This document shows, one piece after another, positions 17,736-25,203 of a stretch of DNA of 40,322 nt. The translations under genes were made by a program, and so were the position numbers. Source of the DNA: an uncultured Holophagaceae bacterium. GTDB lineage: Bacteria > Acidobacteriota > Holophagae > Holophagales > Holophagaceae. The stretch covers positions 1 through 40,322 of the forward strand of contig CAIYNT010000309.1 in the NCBI GenBank assembly GCA_903927605.1. The letters are read 5' to 3'. Numbering within the stretch: the stretch's first letter is position 1; each line of letters opens with the position of its first letter. Below the pieces are notes generated by a model. That model searched no databases. It was not told the DNA's origin and worked only from the letters and a program-made list of their open reading frames with translations.

Positions 17736-19208
17736 ATGGGCCGCGACTTCCAGACCTTCCTGAAGCAACTAGAGGCTGCGGGAGAGCTGAATAGGGTGAA
17801 ACCGGAGGTGGACCCCTTCCTGGAGATGGGTGCCATCGCCGACCGCATGTCCAAGCAGACCGGCGGTGGGAAGGCCCTGTTCTTCGAGAGGCCCACGGGC
17901 AAGTTCATGTCTGTGGCCATGAATGTGTTCGGCAGCCTGAAGCGCATGGAGATGGCGCTGGGTGTCGACAAGGAACCTCGCGGCCTCGACGCCATTGCCG
18001 ATCGCATCGAAAAGCTGGTGCAGGAGGCCATACCCAAACCCGGCATGGGTTTCTTCGAGAAGCTGGCCAAGCTGCCGGTACTGGCCGAAGTCAGCAACTG
18101 GATGCCGAGGACGGTAAGGAAGGGAATCTGCCAGGACCTCGTAATGAGGGGGGACCAGGTGAAGCTCACTGAACTGCCCGTCCTCACCACCTGGCCCGAG
18201 GACGGTGGCCCCTTCATCACCCTGGGCCTAAGCCACACGCGCAACAAGCAGACGGGTCATCGCAATGTGGGGCTCTACCGCCTGCAGGTCTACGATGAGC
18301 AGACCCTGGGCTTCCATACGCAGTTGCACCACGATGGCGCACGCAATCGCCACGGCTATGACCGGAATGAGCGCATGCCCGTGGCCGTGAGCTTTGGCGG
18401 CGATCCGGCCCTCACTTATGCCGCCACGGCGCCCCTGCCGCCCTTCCTCAGCGAGGTGATGTTCGCGGGCTTCCTGGGGGGCGAGGGTATCGAGATGGTG
18501 CCCTGCGTGACCAACAACCTGGAGGTCCCGGCGGATTCGGAGATCGTCATCGAAGGTTATGTGAATCCCGGCGAGCTGCGTCGGGAGGGCCCCTTCGGGG
18601 ATCACACCGGCTACTACTCCCTGGCTGATGACTACCCGGTGCTGCACGTGGAAGCCATCACCATGCGCAAGAATCCCGTGTTCCCGGCCACCATCGTGGG
18701 CCGTCCGCCCCAGGAGGACGCCTACCTGGGCTTGGCGACCGAGCGCATCTTCCTGCCCCTCCTGCGCATGGTGTTGCCTGAGATCCGGGACATGCATCTG
18801 CCCGCCGCGGGCGCCTTCCACAACTTGGTGATCCTCAGCATGAAGAAGGAGTATCCGGGCCACGCCCAGAAGGTGATGAACGCCATCTGGGGCACGGGGC
18901 AGATCATGTTCACCAAGGGCATTGTGGTGGTGGACGAAGACATCGATCCCCACGACCTGAACGAGGTCCTCTTCCGTCTCACCAGCAACGTGGATCCCAA
19001 GCGCGACCTTCTGTTTACCGAAGGTCCGCTGGACGTGCTGGATCACGCCGCCGATCGCTTCGCCTTCGGCAGCAAAGTTGGCATCGACGCCACCCGCAAG
19101 AACCGTCCCTGGGACGGCTACACCCGCGAATGGCCGCGGGACCTGGTGTTCCCGCAGGAGATCCTTGATCGTGTTCGCAGACGCTGGCAGGAATATGGTC
19201 TGTCCTAG
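17736..19208 (+). CDS. UbiD-family (prenylated-FMN) decarboxylase
   Basis: 490 residues, close to the usual length. UbiD enzymes use prenylated FMN, made by a UbiX partner, for reversible decarboxylation of aromatic or unsaturated acids. The core motif GELRREGPFGDHTGYYS (around residue 285) holds catalytic Glu/Arg residues, and RNVGLYRLQVYD and GFHTQLHHDGARN belong to the cofactor and metal-binding region. A UbiX partner is not in the window. In a menaquinone-using organism it may act in quinone synthesis (UbiD/MqnL-type), but an aromatic-acid substrate is equally possible. It is monocistronic, divergent from rplU and convergent with the next gene. Confidence 0.92.
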   Translation: MGRDFQTFLKQLEAAGELNRVKPEVDPFLEMGAIADRMSKQTGGGKALFFERPTGKFMSVAMNVFGSLKRMEMALGVDKEPRGLDAIADRIEKLVQEAIPKPGMGFFEKLAKLPVLAEVSNWMPRTVRKGICQDLVMRGDQVKLTELPVLTTWPEDGGPFITLGLSHTRNKQTGHRNVGLYRLQVYDEQTLGFHTQLHHDGARNRHGYDRNERMPVAVSFGGDPALTYAATAPLPPFLSEVMFAGFLGGEGIEMVPCVTNNLEVPADSEIVIEGYVNPGELRREGPFGDHTGYYSLADDYPVLHVEAITMRKNPVFPATIVGRPPQEDAYLGLATERIFLPLLRMVLPEIRDMHLPAAGAFHNLVILSMKKEYPGHAQKVMNAIWGTGQIMFTKGIVVVDEDIDPHDLNEVLFRLTSNVDPKRDLLFTEGPLDVLDHAADRFAFGSKVGIDATRKNRPWDGYTREWPRDLVFPQEILDRVRRRWQEYGLS

Positions 19209-19246
19209 CCTGAGCCCCGACCCAGGCCTGTGGTGCCAAATGGGGG

Positions 19247-19780
19247 TCAGAAGCGGAAGGTGACTGCCACCTGCAGGGAATCCGCCTTGAAGTTGTTGGA
19301 CACTTTGGAATGCAACCAGCGTGCCTCGGTTCCGATGTTGAAGTCCCACTGGTAGCCGACGCCGGCAGCCAACCCTAACTTAGTAGTGTCATTGGTCAGC
19401 TTTGGGCCAGAGTCCTGATATTGAAAGGTCCAGCGCACGGCCGACAGGCCGGCCGTCAAGTAGAGCCCCTCGGGTTTGCCGGCGATGAAGTAGAGGTAGT
19501 CCCCGCCAAGGCTCAGATAGGAGGCGTTCTGCTTAATGGAGGAAATCGTGGCTTGCTGATAGAAACTGTAGTCCAGGCGGGGGCGGAGCATGTGGCCATC
19601 GCCCAGATCGAAGGTGCCCTGAACACCAATCCCAATACCAGGATTGCTATCGACATAAGTCTTCAGGTCACCCATTGGGATGCTCACCAGACCTTGCACA
19701 CCATAGCGTGGAGGCTCTGCCTGGAGGGAATAGGCAGTGGCAGCCAGGATGGCGAGGGTGGAAAGGGACGAAATCTTCAT
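19247..19780 (-). CDS. Small predicted outer-membrane beta-barrel protein
   Basis: 177 residues with a clear signal peptide (MKISSLSTLAILAATAYSLQA, cleavage expected before EPPRYG) and a run of amphipathic strands (YLSLGGDYLYFIAG, GLYLTAGLSAVRWTF, GLAAGVGYQWDF) ending in VAVTFRF. The terminal Phe and the strand pattern suggest an eight-stranded OmpA/OmpW-size barrel. The ATG at 19780 is chosen because it opens the signal peptide and follows GGAGG; an 18-residue upstream extension has neither. No specific function is recognised. It has its own gap upstream and appears monocistronic. Confidence 0.82.
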   Translation of the reverse strand: MKISSLSTLAILAATAYSLQAEPPRYGVQGLVSIPMGDLKTYVDSNPGIGIGVQGTFDLGDGHMLRPRLDYSFYQQATISSIKQNASYLSLGGDYLYFIAGKPEGLYLTAGLSAVRWTFQYQDSGPKLTNDTTKLGLAAGVGYQWDFNIGTEARWLHSKVSNNFKADSLQVAVTFRF

Positions 19781-19937
19781 ACATCCTCCCAGGATGGCGG
19801 CCCCGAATGGACCAGCCGGAGCACCCTGGTTCATTTTTCCACAGATGGGCAGATCAAGGTCGGCCCTGATTGTGAAAAGGACGGATTAGAAATAAAGATC
19901 TAACTAAACTTAGATATTGTAGTTGAATGGTTATTTT

Positions 19938-19975
19938 CCATTAAAAAGGCGCCCGGTTGGGCGCCTTTTTAATGG
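19938..19975 (-). terminator. Strong intrinsic terminator after rplS
   Basis: A perfect 17-bp stem (19938-19954 with 19959-19975) surrounds a GGTT loop; the GGCGCCC core is flanked by A5 on one side and T5 on the other, so it can work in both directions. It lies 13 bases past the rplS stop and closes the minus-strand cluster. The A/T-rich stretch beyond it (about 19840-19937) probably holds the promoter of the small barrel gene. Confidence 0.9.
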
Positions 19976-19988
19976 GGGAGGATCAGGG

Positions 19989-20348
19989 CTATTCACCATT
20001 CTCGACGCGACGTTCCTTGAGGCGACCGGCCTTGCCGAGCTTTTCGCGCAGGAAATAGAGCTTGGCGCGGCGGACCTTGCCGTGGCGAATGACCTCCAGC
20101 TTGTCGATGGTGGGGCTGTTGAGCGGGAAGATACGCTCCACACCCACGCCGCTCGCGACCTTGCGGACGGTGAAGGAGGTACGCATGCCGCCACCCTTGA
20201 TACCAATGACGATGCCCTGGAAGAGCTGAATGCGCTCTTTCTCGCCTTCCTTGACCTTGACGTGCACCTTGACGGTGTCGCCGGGTTGGATGCGGGGCAG
20301 GTCCGAACGAAGCAGGCTGGCTTCAAGTTGATCGATGATATGGCTCAT
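19989..20348 (-). CDS. rplS: 50S ribosomal protein L19
   Basis: 119 residues, normal length. Diagnostic stretches are [36 protein letters not shown] and [13 protein letters not shown], with the basic tail [18 protein letters not shown]19 sits at the 30S-50S interface. The start at MSHIIDQLE is preferred over a 9-residue extension. It follows trmD by 110 bases in the standard trmD-rplS order; rpsP and rimM, often in this operon, are absent. Confidence 0.98.
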   Translation of the reverse strand: MSHIIDQLEASLLRSDLPRIQPGDTVKVHVKVKEGEKERIQLFQGIVIGIKGGGMRTSFTVRKVASGVGVERIFPLNSPTIDKLEVIRHGKVRRAKLYFLREKLGKAGRLKERRVENGE

Positions 20349-20458
20349 GTGGGCTCCTGGGCCAGCGGTCCCCAAACCTGAACACAGGCGGACATGGCTC
20401 GAAAGTCCCCAGACGGGGAGTCCACCAGTCTAGCGGAATGGGCGGGAAAGGGAAGCGG

Positions 20459-21250
20459 TCATTCGGGCCGCCAGCCCTTCCATCCTTTTGGCTTGGGCTG
20501 GTCCCAATCCTCCGGATGCTCCACCTGCCAGGCGCACCATTGGGCGGGGCGATCCAAGCCGGCCATGTGTTCCCGCAGGTAGGCCACCCACAGGTCGGGC
20601 CGAAATCGCCGGGTTCGGGCCATGGCCTCCCGCAGGCGCCACAAGCGGATGGCAGCGTGGTCGCCACTTTGGAGAACGGCCGGCGCCTCCTGCCCTTCAA
20701 AGACCGCGGGTCGCGTGTAGTGCGGGTGGTCCAGCAGACCGGTGGCGAAACTGTCCTGAGCGGCCGAATCCCCGTTGCCCAACACTCCAGGCAACCAGCG
20801 GCAGACGGCGTCGATGAGGACGAGGGTGGGCAGCTCTCCACCACTGAGCACCACTTCTCCGACGCTCAGTTCCTCGTCAACGCACTGCTCCACGGCGCGC
20901 TGATCCAGGCCTTCGTAGCGGGTGCAGACCAGGATCAATTGGTCGAGCTTCGCGAGTTCCAGAACCCTGGCATGGGTGAGGGGCGGCGCGGCGGGGCTGA
21001 AGTGGATGACACGGCCTTTGCCGTTCCTGGGCACGGAAGCCAAGGTGTCGCGCAGCACCTCTGGCCGCAAGACCATGCCTGGCCCTCCGCCGAAGGGTGA
21101 GTCGTCCACATGACCGAAGGCGTTCCCGGCGAAGGGACGGTAGCTGTGGGTATGCAGCCCATGACCCAGGTCGCGGAAGGCGCGGCCCGTGATGCCGAGG
21201 TGGGCGGCCTCGAAGAATTCGGGGAAGAGCGTGAGGGCGTCGAAGCGCAT
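20459..21250 (-). CDS. trmD: tRNA (guanine-37-N1)-methyltransferase
   Basis: 263 residues. TrmD methylates G37 of tRNAs with a G at position 36, preventing +1 frameshifts. The N-terminal SPOUT knot is clear: FDALTLFPEFF, CTRYEGLDQRAVE, EELSVGEVVLSGGELPTLVL and the C-terminal-side GLLDHPHYTRPAVFEG. The ATG at 21250 shares one base with the stop of the upstream exoD-family gene, so the two are translationally coupled. Catalytic Asp and Arg regions look intact. Confidence 0.96.
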   Translation of the reverse strand: MRFDALTLFPEFFEAAHLGITGRAFRDLGHGLHTHSYRPFAGNAFGHVDDSPFGGGPGMVLRPEVLRDTLASVPRNGKGRVIHFSPAAPPLTHARVLELAKLDQLILVCTRYEGLDQRAVEQCVDEELSVGEVVLSGGELPTLVLIDAVCRWLPGVLGNGDSAAQDSFATGLLDHPHYTRPAVFEGQEAPAVLQSGDHAAIRLWRLREAMARTRRFRPDLWVAYLREHMAGLDRPAQWCAWQVEHPEDWDQPKPKGWKGWRPE

Positions 21251-21852
21251 CAATTCGCCAGCAGGTGGAAGGCCTTCATGAAGGCGCGGAAGATGAGATC
21301 GAAACTGAAGGCGAAGTAGAGGCTGTTGGCGAAGGAAGCTGCTGCGCCAATCCAGGCCCATGCAGGGCGTTCTTCCAGAAGGGCCGCACCCAGAAGGCAA
21401 AGGATGGCCGCGGGCAGCTGGTTGCCGAAGGGAAGTGGCACTGGAAGGGCCAGCAGAAATCCTGTCCAGGCGATGAGTGAGCCCATCCACCGGGGGCTGA
21501 GAGGACGCCGTTGGGACCCATGCCAACGGAATCGGCTGAGTTGGGTCTCGAACTTGGCGAGAGCATCTTTGATCCGCCCCTTGTGGATGGGCTGGGCCTG
21601 GACGCGCCGGGGAACCCAGGGATGCGCCTTGCCCCAGGCCAGTTGGGCGCCGAGGGCCATGAGCCCGATACCACCGACAGGAGCGAGGCCCACGTTCAGG
21701 CCTGGGATGAGGTTGGGAAGCGAAAGCAGCAGTACCAGCAAACCATAAGTCTGTTCCCCGGCCGCGTCCAGAAGTTCGCCAAGCGTGATCTCGCCCTCCG
21801 CGTCCAGGAGGGCGTGTAGGGTCTCGAAAAAGGGCTTGAGTGTGGGTTGCAC
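21250..21852 (-). CDS. ExoD-family membrane protein
   Basis: 200 residues with a GTG start. The pattern is that of the exopolysaccharide-synthesis ExoD family: an N-terminal cytoplasmic segment (FETLHALLDAEGEITLGELLDAAGE), then hydrophobic spans including YGLLVLLLSLPNLIPG, LVPVPLPFGNQLPAAI-like text and a C-terminal pair. The biochemical role of ExoD proteins is unclear; in rhizobia they affect exopolysaccharide and alkali tolerance. The ribosome binding site is weak, with only GGGTGA close to the GTG. Sits between rlmN and trmD on the same strand. Confidence 0.82.
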   Translation of the reverse strand: MQPTLKPFFETLHALLDAEGEITLGELLDAAGEQTYGLLVLLLSLPNLIPGLNVGLAPVGGIGLMALGAQLAWGKAHPWVPRRVQAQPIHKGRIKDALAKFETQLSRFRWHGSQRRPLSPRWMGSLIAWTGFLLALPVPLPFGNQLPAAILCLLGAALLEERPAWAWIGAAASFANSLYFAFSFDLIFRAFMKAFHLLAN

Positions 21853-21871
21853 TCACCCAGCATGACCGATA

Positions 21872-23137
21872 TCAGTGGATATTCGGATGTCGGGAGTGAC
21901 CACCTCGCACCAGCTGGCCACAGGCGCCTGTCACATCCTGGCCCCGGCTGCGTCGGACGCTGACGGGCAGGTCCGCATCGGATAACAGGCGGCAGAGGGC
22001 ACCGATACGGGCTTCGTCGGGCGGCTCGAAACCGGAGCCCTCATGGGGATTGAAGGGAATCAGGTTTACCTTGGCAGGGAAGCGGCGGGCGAAGGCCGCC
22101 AGCCGACGGCCGTCCTCCTGTCTATCGGTAACTCCCCTTAGCAGCACGTACTCGATCGTGATCCGTTCGCCGGACTGGAGTGGAAACCGTCCCAGCGCCT
22201 GGGCCAGGGCATCCAGATTCCAGACGCGATTCACGGGCATGATGCGCGAACGGTCCTCGTCTGTGGTGCCGTTCAGGCTGAGGGCCAATCGGGGGCGGCG
22301 GGCGAAGGTGCCGAGTCGGTCGATGCCGCTCACCAGACCCGACGTGGACACGGTGATGCGTCGGGGTGGAATGGCTAGACCTTCCGCATCTGTCAGCGTC
22401 TCGAAGGCCGCCATGAGGTGATCGAAATTGTGCAGGGGTTCGCCCATGCCCATGAAGACCAGGTTGACGGGTCGGTCCTGGGGATGGGCGTGATGGTTCA
22501 GCATGGCCACCACCTGCCCGACGATCTCCGCCGCGCTGAGGTTGCGGATGATGCCCATCTGTCCCGTGGCGCAAAAGGTGCATCCCATGGCGCAGCCCAC
22601 CTGGCTGGAGAGGCAGAGGGTCGTGCGGTCGAGGGCTTCGAAGCCAGGAGAAGGTCTAGCCTGCCCCTGGCGCGGGAGTTCCGGGGGTGTAGGTCGCAGA
22701 CCGGACCCATGGAGGGCATGGCCAGGGGAAGGCACAGCCTGCCCCTGGCGCGGGGGTTCCGGGGGTGTAGGTCGCAGACCGGACCCCCGGAGGGCATAGG
22801 GCATGTGGACCCCCTCGATCTGGCGTCCATCGCGCAGATCGAAGACATGCTTGGTGGAGCCGTCTGCGGAAGGCTGGCTCTGCACGATGGTGGGCCAGGC
22901 CAGATCCACCTCGAATTCCAACCTTGCCCGGAGGGACTTGGAGAGGTTCGAGAACTGCTCCCACCGGGTCCAGCGTTGTCGCAAGAGGCCCGAGAGGATC
23001 TGTCCCCCCCGCCATGCGGGTTCGCCGAGGCCGGTCAGGAGCGATCCCAGTTCCGAGCGGCCCAGGCCCGCGGCATTTGGGCGCACAACTGGACCGGCCT
23101 CGGGAGCCGGGGAATCCCACAGGTTGGTCACCCTCAA
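21872..23137 (-). CDS. rlmN: Dual-specificity 23S rRNA/tRNA adenine-C2 methyltransferase RlmN, with a 52-residue repeat insertion
   Basis: About 421 residues against 340-380 usual. RlmN is a radical-SAM enzyme that methylates C2 of A2503 in 23S rRNA and A37 in tRNA. The [4Fe-4S] motif CAMGCTFC, the SAM-site FMGMGEPLHNFD and the C-terminal GACGQLVRG with the second catalytic Cys are intact. The excess length comes from two 26-residue repeats (consensus GSGLRPTPPE-PRQGQA) between VHMPY and TTLCLSSQVGC, encoded by the palindromic DNA at 22644-22799; the frame is kept. This is the variable loop just before the radical-SAM core, so activity may survive. The start is TTG 23137, overlapping the upstream stop (TTGA), or GTG 23131. 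Confidence 0.93.
   Translation of the reverse strand: MRVTNLWDSPAPEAGPVVRPNAAGLGRSELGSLLTGLGEPAWRGGQILSGLLRQRWTRWEQFSNLSKSLRARLEFEVDLAWPTIVQSQPSADGSTKHVFDLRDGRQIEGVHMPYALRGSGLRPTPPEPPRQGQAVPSPGHALHGSGLRPTPPELPRQGQARPSPGFEALDRTTLCLSSQVGCAMGCTFCATGQMGIIRNLSAAEIVGQVVAMLNHHAHPQDRPVNLVFMGMGEPLHNFDHLMAAFETLTDAEGLAIPPRRITVSTSGLVSGIDRLGTFARRPRLALSLNGTTDEDRSRIMPVNRVWNLDALAQALGRFPLQSGERITIEYVLLRGVTDRQEDGRRLAAFARRFPAKVNLIPFNPHEGSGFEPPDEARIGALCRLLSDADLPVSVRRSRGQDVTGACGQLVRGGHSRHPNIH
22644..22799 (-). repeat. Tandem 78-bp palindromic repeat inserted in frame within rlmN
   Basis: Two adjacent copies (22644-22721 and 22722-22799), 70 of 78 positions identical. Each contains two hairpins: CCAGGGG with CCCCTGG, and TCCGGGGGT with ACCCCCGGA enclosing GGTC-GCA-GACC. 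The 78-bp period is divisible by three and the minus-strand frame has no stop, so the repeat is translated as two 26-residue units. The second hairpin boxes are the same as those of the elements after rpmA and bamD. Confidence 0.85.
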
Positions 23138-23394
23138 TCCATCCGAATCTTGAAGGACTTCATCAGGCGCCGGTCGTCCTCGGAAAAAGGCAATGATGAT
23201 TCGGACTCCTCCAGATCGGAAGAATCCCTAGGGCCGATGCTGATGGGAGAGGCTTCCAGAATCAGCATCAGACCGTAACCCTTGGCCTGGATCTGGACGG
23301 CCAAGTCTCGGCAGTGGTCATCCTCTGACAAAGCCTTCACCAGGGAATCACCCAGTTCGCTCACCAGGTGGTCCAGATGCTCTGGCAAGTCCAT
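23134..23394 (-). CDS. Small hypothetical acidic protein coupled to rlmN
   Basis: 86 residues, family not recognised. The first half is helical in character (LPEHLDHLVSELGDSLVKAL), the middle GLMLILEASPISIGP is more hydrophobic, and a strongly acidic stretch (DSSDLEESESSLPFSEDD) leads to a basic end (RRLMKSFKIRMD). No signal peptide or membrane span. The stop overlaps the proposed rlmN TTG start by 3-4 bases, which together with normal codon use argues that it is a real gene. A cytoplasmic role is assumed only from the lack of targeting signals. Confidence 0.65.
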   Translation of the reverse strand: MDLPEHLDHLVSELGDSLVKALSEDDHCRDLAVQIQAKGYGLMLILEASPISIGPRDSSDLEESESSLPFSEDDRRLMKSFKIRMD

Positions 23395-23462
23395 GGCGCC
23401 TCCCTACCCAGGATACCCTGGGGCCCGGGCACAAAACCGGCCAGCCGATGCTCCGGCCCAAT

Positions 23463-24074
23463 TCAGGCTAGGTCAAGTGGAGAGCGCCCCTTTCCTTGGG
23501 ATTCCGAAGGTCGAGTAGCCCATCCTGCTCTGAACTGCGCGACGATTTGGATGGGATCTCCGTTCCAGAAGGGCCTGATGGCCGCGATCCCGGCCAGTCT
23601 CGGGTGGCGGATCCGCGGGGCGTTGAACGGATCGATGCCGCCCAGGGCGAGGAGTCTGGGCCCGGTTTCCGGCAGACCGTCCAGGAATGTTCGGCATCGT
23701 CCCCAGCCCCAGGGCTTTCCCTTGCCGGGGGAGGGGAAAACAGGGGAGATCAATAATTGATCCGCGGTGCTGCGGGTCGCCCACTGACTCTCGTCGTGAA
23801 GGGGGCGCGAGAGCGGCACCAGTCCGGGGAGGACATCGGGGTGGCCTTCAGGGGCATGGAAACCGCATCCGGCCACATAGGCCACATCCAGACGGCCGGC
23901 CACCCAGAGTTCTACTTCGGGTGCGGTGTCCTGGCACCACCGGGCCGTGTCCAGGAGGACCCGCGCGGGAATGTCCTTCTCCCGGAGGAGGAAGGCATCG
24001 ACTCCGGAACGGAGCACGGAGCGCCAGCCCTCCCGGTCGAAACCGAGCCCTGGCGTGATGGCGAGGAGCATCAT
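23463..24074 (-). CDS. ThiE/TenI-family TIM-barrel protein
   Basis: 203 residues. Several stretches match thiamine-phosphate synthase and TenI: MLLAITPG at the start, FLLREKDIP (R-x-K motif region), QLLISPVFPSPGKGKPWG (phosphate-binding loop) and LLALGGIDPFNAP. The Asn-Asp pair expected before the R-x-D-L-A segment is replaced (VAGRLDVAYVAG), so a Mg-binding Asp seems lost. It may therefore be a TenI-type or divergent protein instead of an active thiamine-phosphate synthase. The ATG overlaps the stop of the aldo/keto reductase gene by 4 bases. No other thiamine genes are nearby. Confidence 0.75.
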   Translation of the reverse strand: MMLLAITPGLGFDREGWRSVLRSGVDAFLLREKDIPARVLLDTARWCQDTAPEVELWVAGRLDVAYVAGCGFHAPEGHPDVLPGLVPLSRPLHDESQWATRSTADQLLISPVFPSPGKGKPWGWGRCRTFLDGLPETGPRLLALGGIDPFNAPRIRHPRLAGIAAIRPFWNGDPIQIVAQFRAGWATRPSESQGKGRSPLDLA

Positions 24075-25060
24075 CCGAACAGACTTTCCAGGGCGATGGG
24101 GTCGAGCTTCGGGAGAGTCAGAATCGCCGCGTTCTCGGCCACATGGGCGGCCCGTCCCATCCCGCAAAGAGCTGTGGTGACGCCGGGACAGGAGCGGGTG
24201 AACTGAAGGGCCGCCTGGGCCGGAGTGCGCAGGCCGAAGGCTTCCGCGAACCCGTCCGGCAGCTGGTGCAGGATGCGCGCCTGCATGATGGAAGCCGAGG
24301 TCTGGACCAGGAGCCCGCTGGCCTGCGCCGCAGCCAGGGAGGTCAGAGCGGTACCGTCGATCTCCTGGGTCAAGGCTAGGAAGGCTTCGGGCATGGCCAG
24401 GTTGAGGGGCAACTGAATCCAGCGGAAATGATGGTCCCTGCCGCCTGCCGCTGCGGCGGCCGCCAAGAGCCGGGACAGACTCAGGTGCCCCTCCTGCCCG
24501 GGCGGCACCCGGAATCCGTTCCAGGTGGCCACACCATAGGCGCGAATCTTCCCCGATTCCACAAAGCCTTCACAGGCTTCAAAAGCCCGGCCGATCATGG
24601 CATAGAAGGCCTCGGAACCCAGGTGCGCCAGCTGCTGCTCAGGATTGTGCAAATGGAACAGGTCGATGGTTTCGAGCCCCAAGGCTTCCCTGCTGATCTC
24701 CAGCTGGTGGGCCAGGTACCTGGGAGTCATGGCGTGGCAGCCATCCACCAGGTCGTCCACGGAAAGGATTCCCGGGCTCTCCAGCACGCGATGGAACCAG
24801 GCACGCGGCCCCTCATCGGGATCGCTGTCGGGCATGGGTATGTAGCCGGCCTTAGTGGAGACAAAAAAGTCCTCCCGGGGGAGGCCTTTGAAGGCAGATC
24901 CCAGGACTCTTTCTGAGCGTCCTTGGCGGTAGTTTGCCGCGGTGTCGAAGACATTCCCCCCGGCAGCGAAAAAGCCCCTCGCGGCCTCCAGGTAGGCGGC
25001 ATCAACAGCGTCCGAGGCTTGGCCCAAGTAGGTACCTAGACCGAGGCTGCTGAGCTCCAT
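24071..25060 (-). CDS. Aldo/keto reductase family protein
   Basis: 329 residues. These are NAD(P)H-dependent TIM-barrel oxidoreductases. Visible features are the N-terminal SSLGLGTYLG, the region with the active-site Asp/Tyr (NVFDTAANYRQGRSERVLG), a possible Lys at FVSTKAGY, the DLFHLHNPEQQ strand and the C-terminal CGMGRAAHVAEN. The ATG at 25060 is selected because GGAG lies 5 bases before it and MELSSLGLG is the family start; a 17-residue upstream extension is unlikely. Substrate unknown. Its stop is coupled (ATGA) to the ThiE-like gene. Confidence 0.9.
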   Translation of the reverse strand: MELSSLGLGTYLGQASDAVDAAYLEAARGFFAAGGNVFDTAANYRQGRSERVLGSAFKGLPREDFFVSTKAGYIPMPDSDPDEGPRAWFHRVLESPGILSVDDLVDGCHAMTPRYLAHQLEISREALGLETIDLFHLHNPEQQLAHLGSEAFYAMIGRAFEACEGFVESGKIRAYGVATWNGFRVPPGQEGHLSLSRLLAAAAAAGGRDHHFRWIQLPLNLAMPEAFLALTQEIDGTALTSLAAAQASGLLVQTSASIMQARILHQLPDGFAEAFGLRTPAQAALQFTRSCPGVTTALCGMGRAAHVAENAAILTLPKLDPIALESLFG

Positions 25061-25100
25061 GGGGTCTCCGATAGATGAGAAGTGAGCTATTGGCCGTAGT

Positions 25101-25203
25101 GGCGGGTTCACCCCGCCCCAACGGCGGGGGTCCGGTGGTGTTCGCGCAGCGAGACATTAGATCCTCGCAACGCCCGCGTTGCAAGGGGAACCCCCGGAGA
25201 GTA
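25101..25203 (-). repeat. Composite palindromic element abutting the bamD stop codon
   Basis: On the minus strand, after the bamD stop, the order is CTCCGGGGGTTCC, an inner region with its own hairpin (GCAACGC with GCGTTGC), ACCACCGGACCCCC, then a hairpin GGCGGG/CCCGCC (25101-25106 with 25112-25117). The outer boxes match those after rpmA and in rlmN; the inner region is longer. It fills most of the 143-base gap between bamD and the aldo/keto reductase gene, in the same orientation and the same position relative to the stop as the rpmA copy. Confidence 0.65.

Noticed and set aside
20400..20425. Short hairpin TCCCC/GGGGA in the rplS-trmD gap
   Set aside because: Only a 5-bp stem without a T run; too weak to call a terminator or attenuator.
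22644..22799. CRISPR-like reading of the repeats in rlmN
   Set aside because: Only two directly abutting 78-bp copies with no spacers, inside a translated gene.
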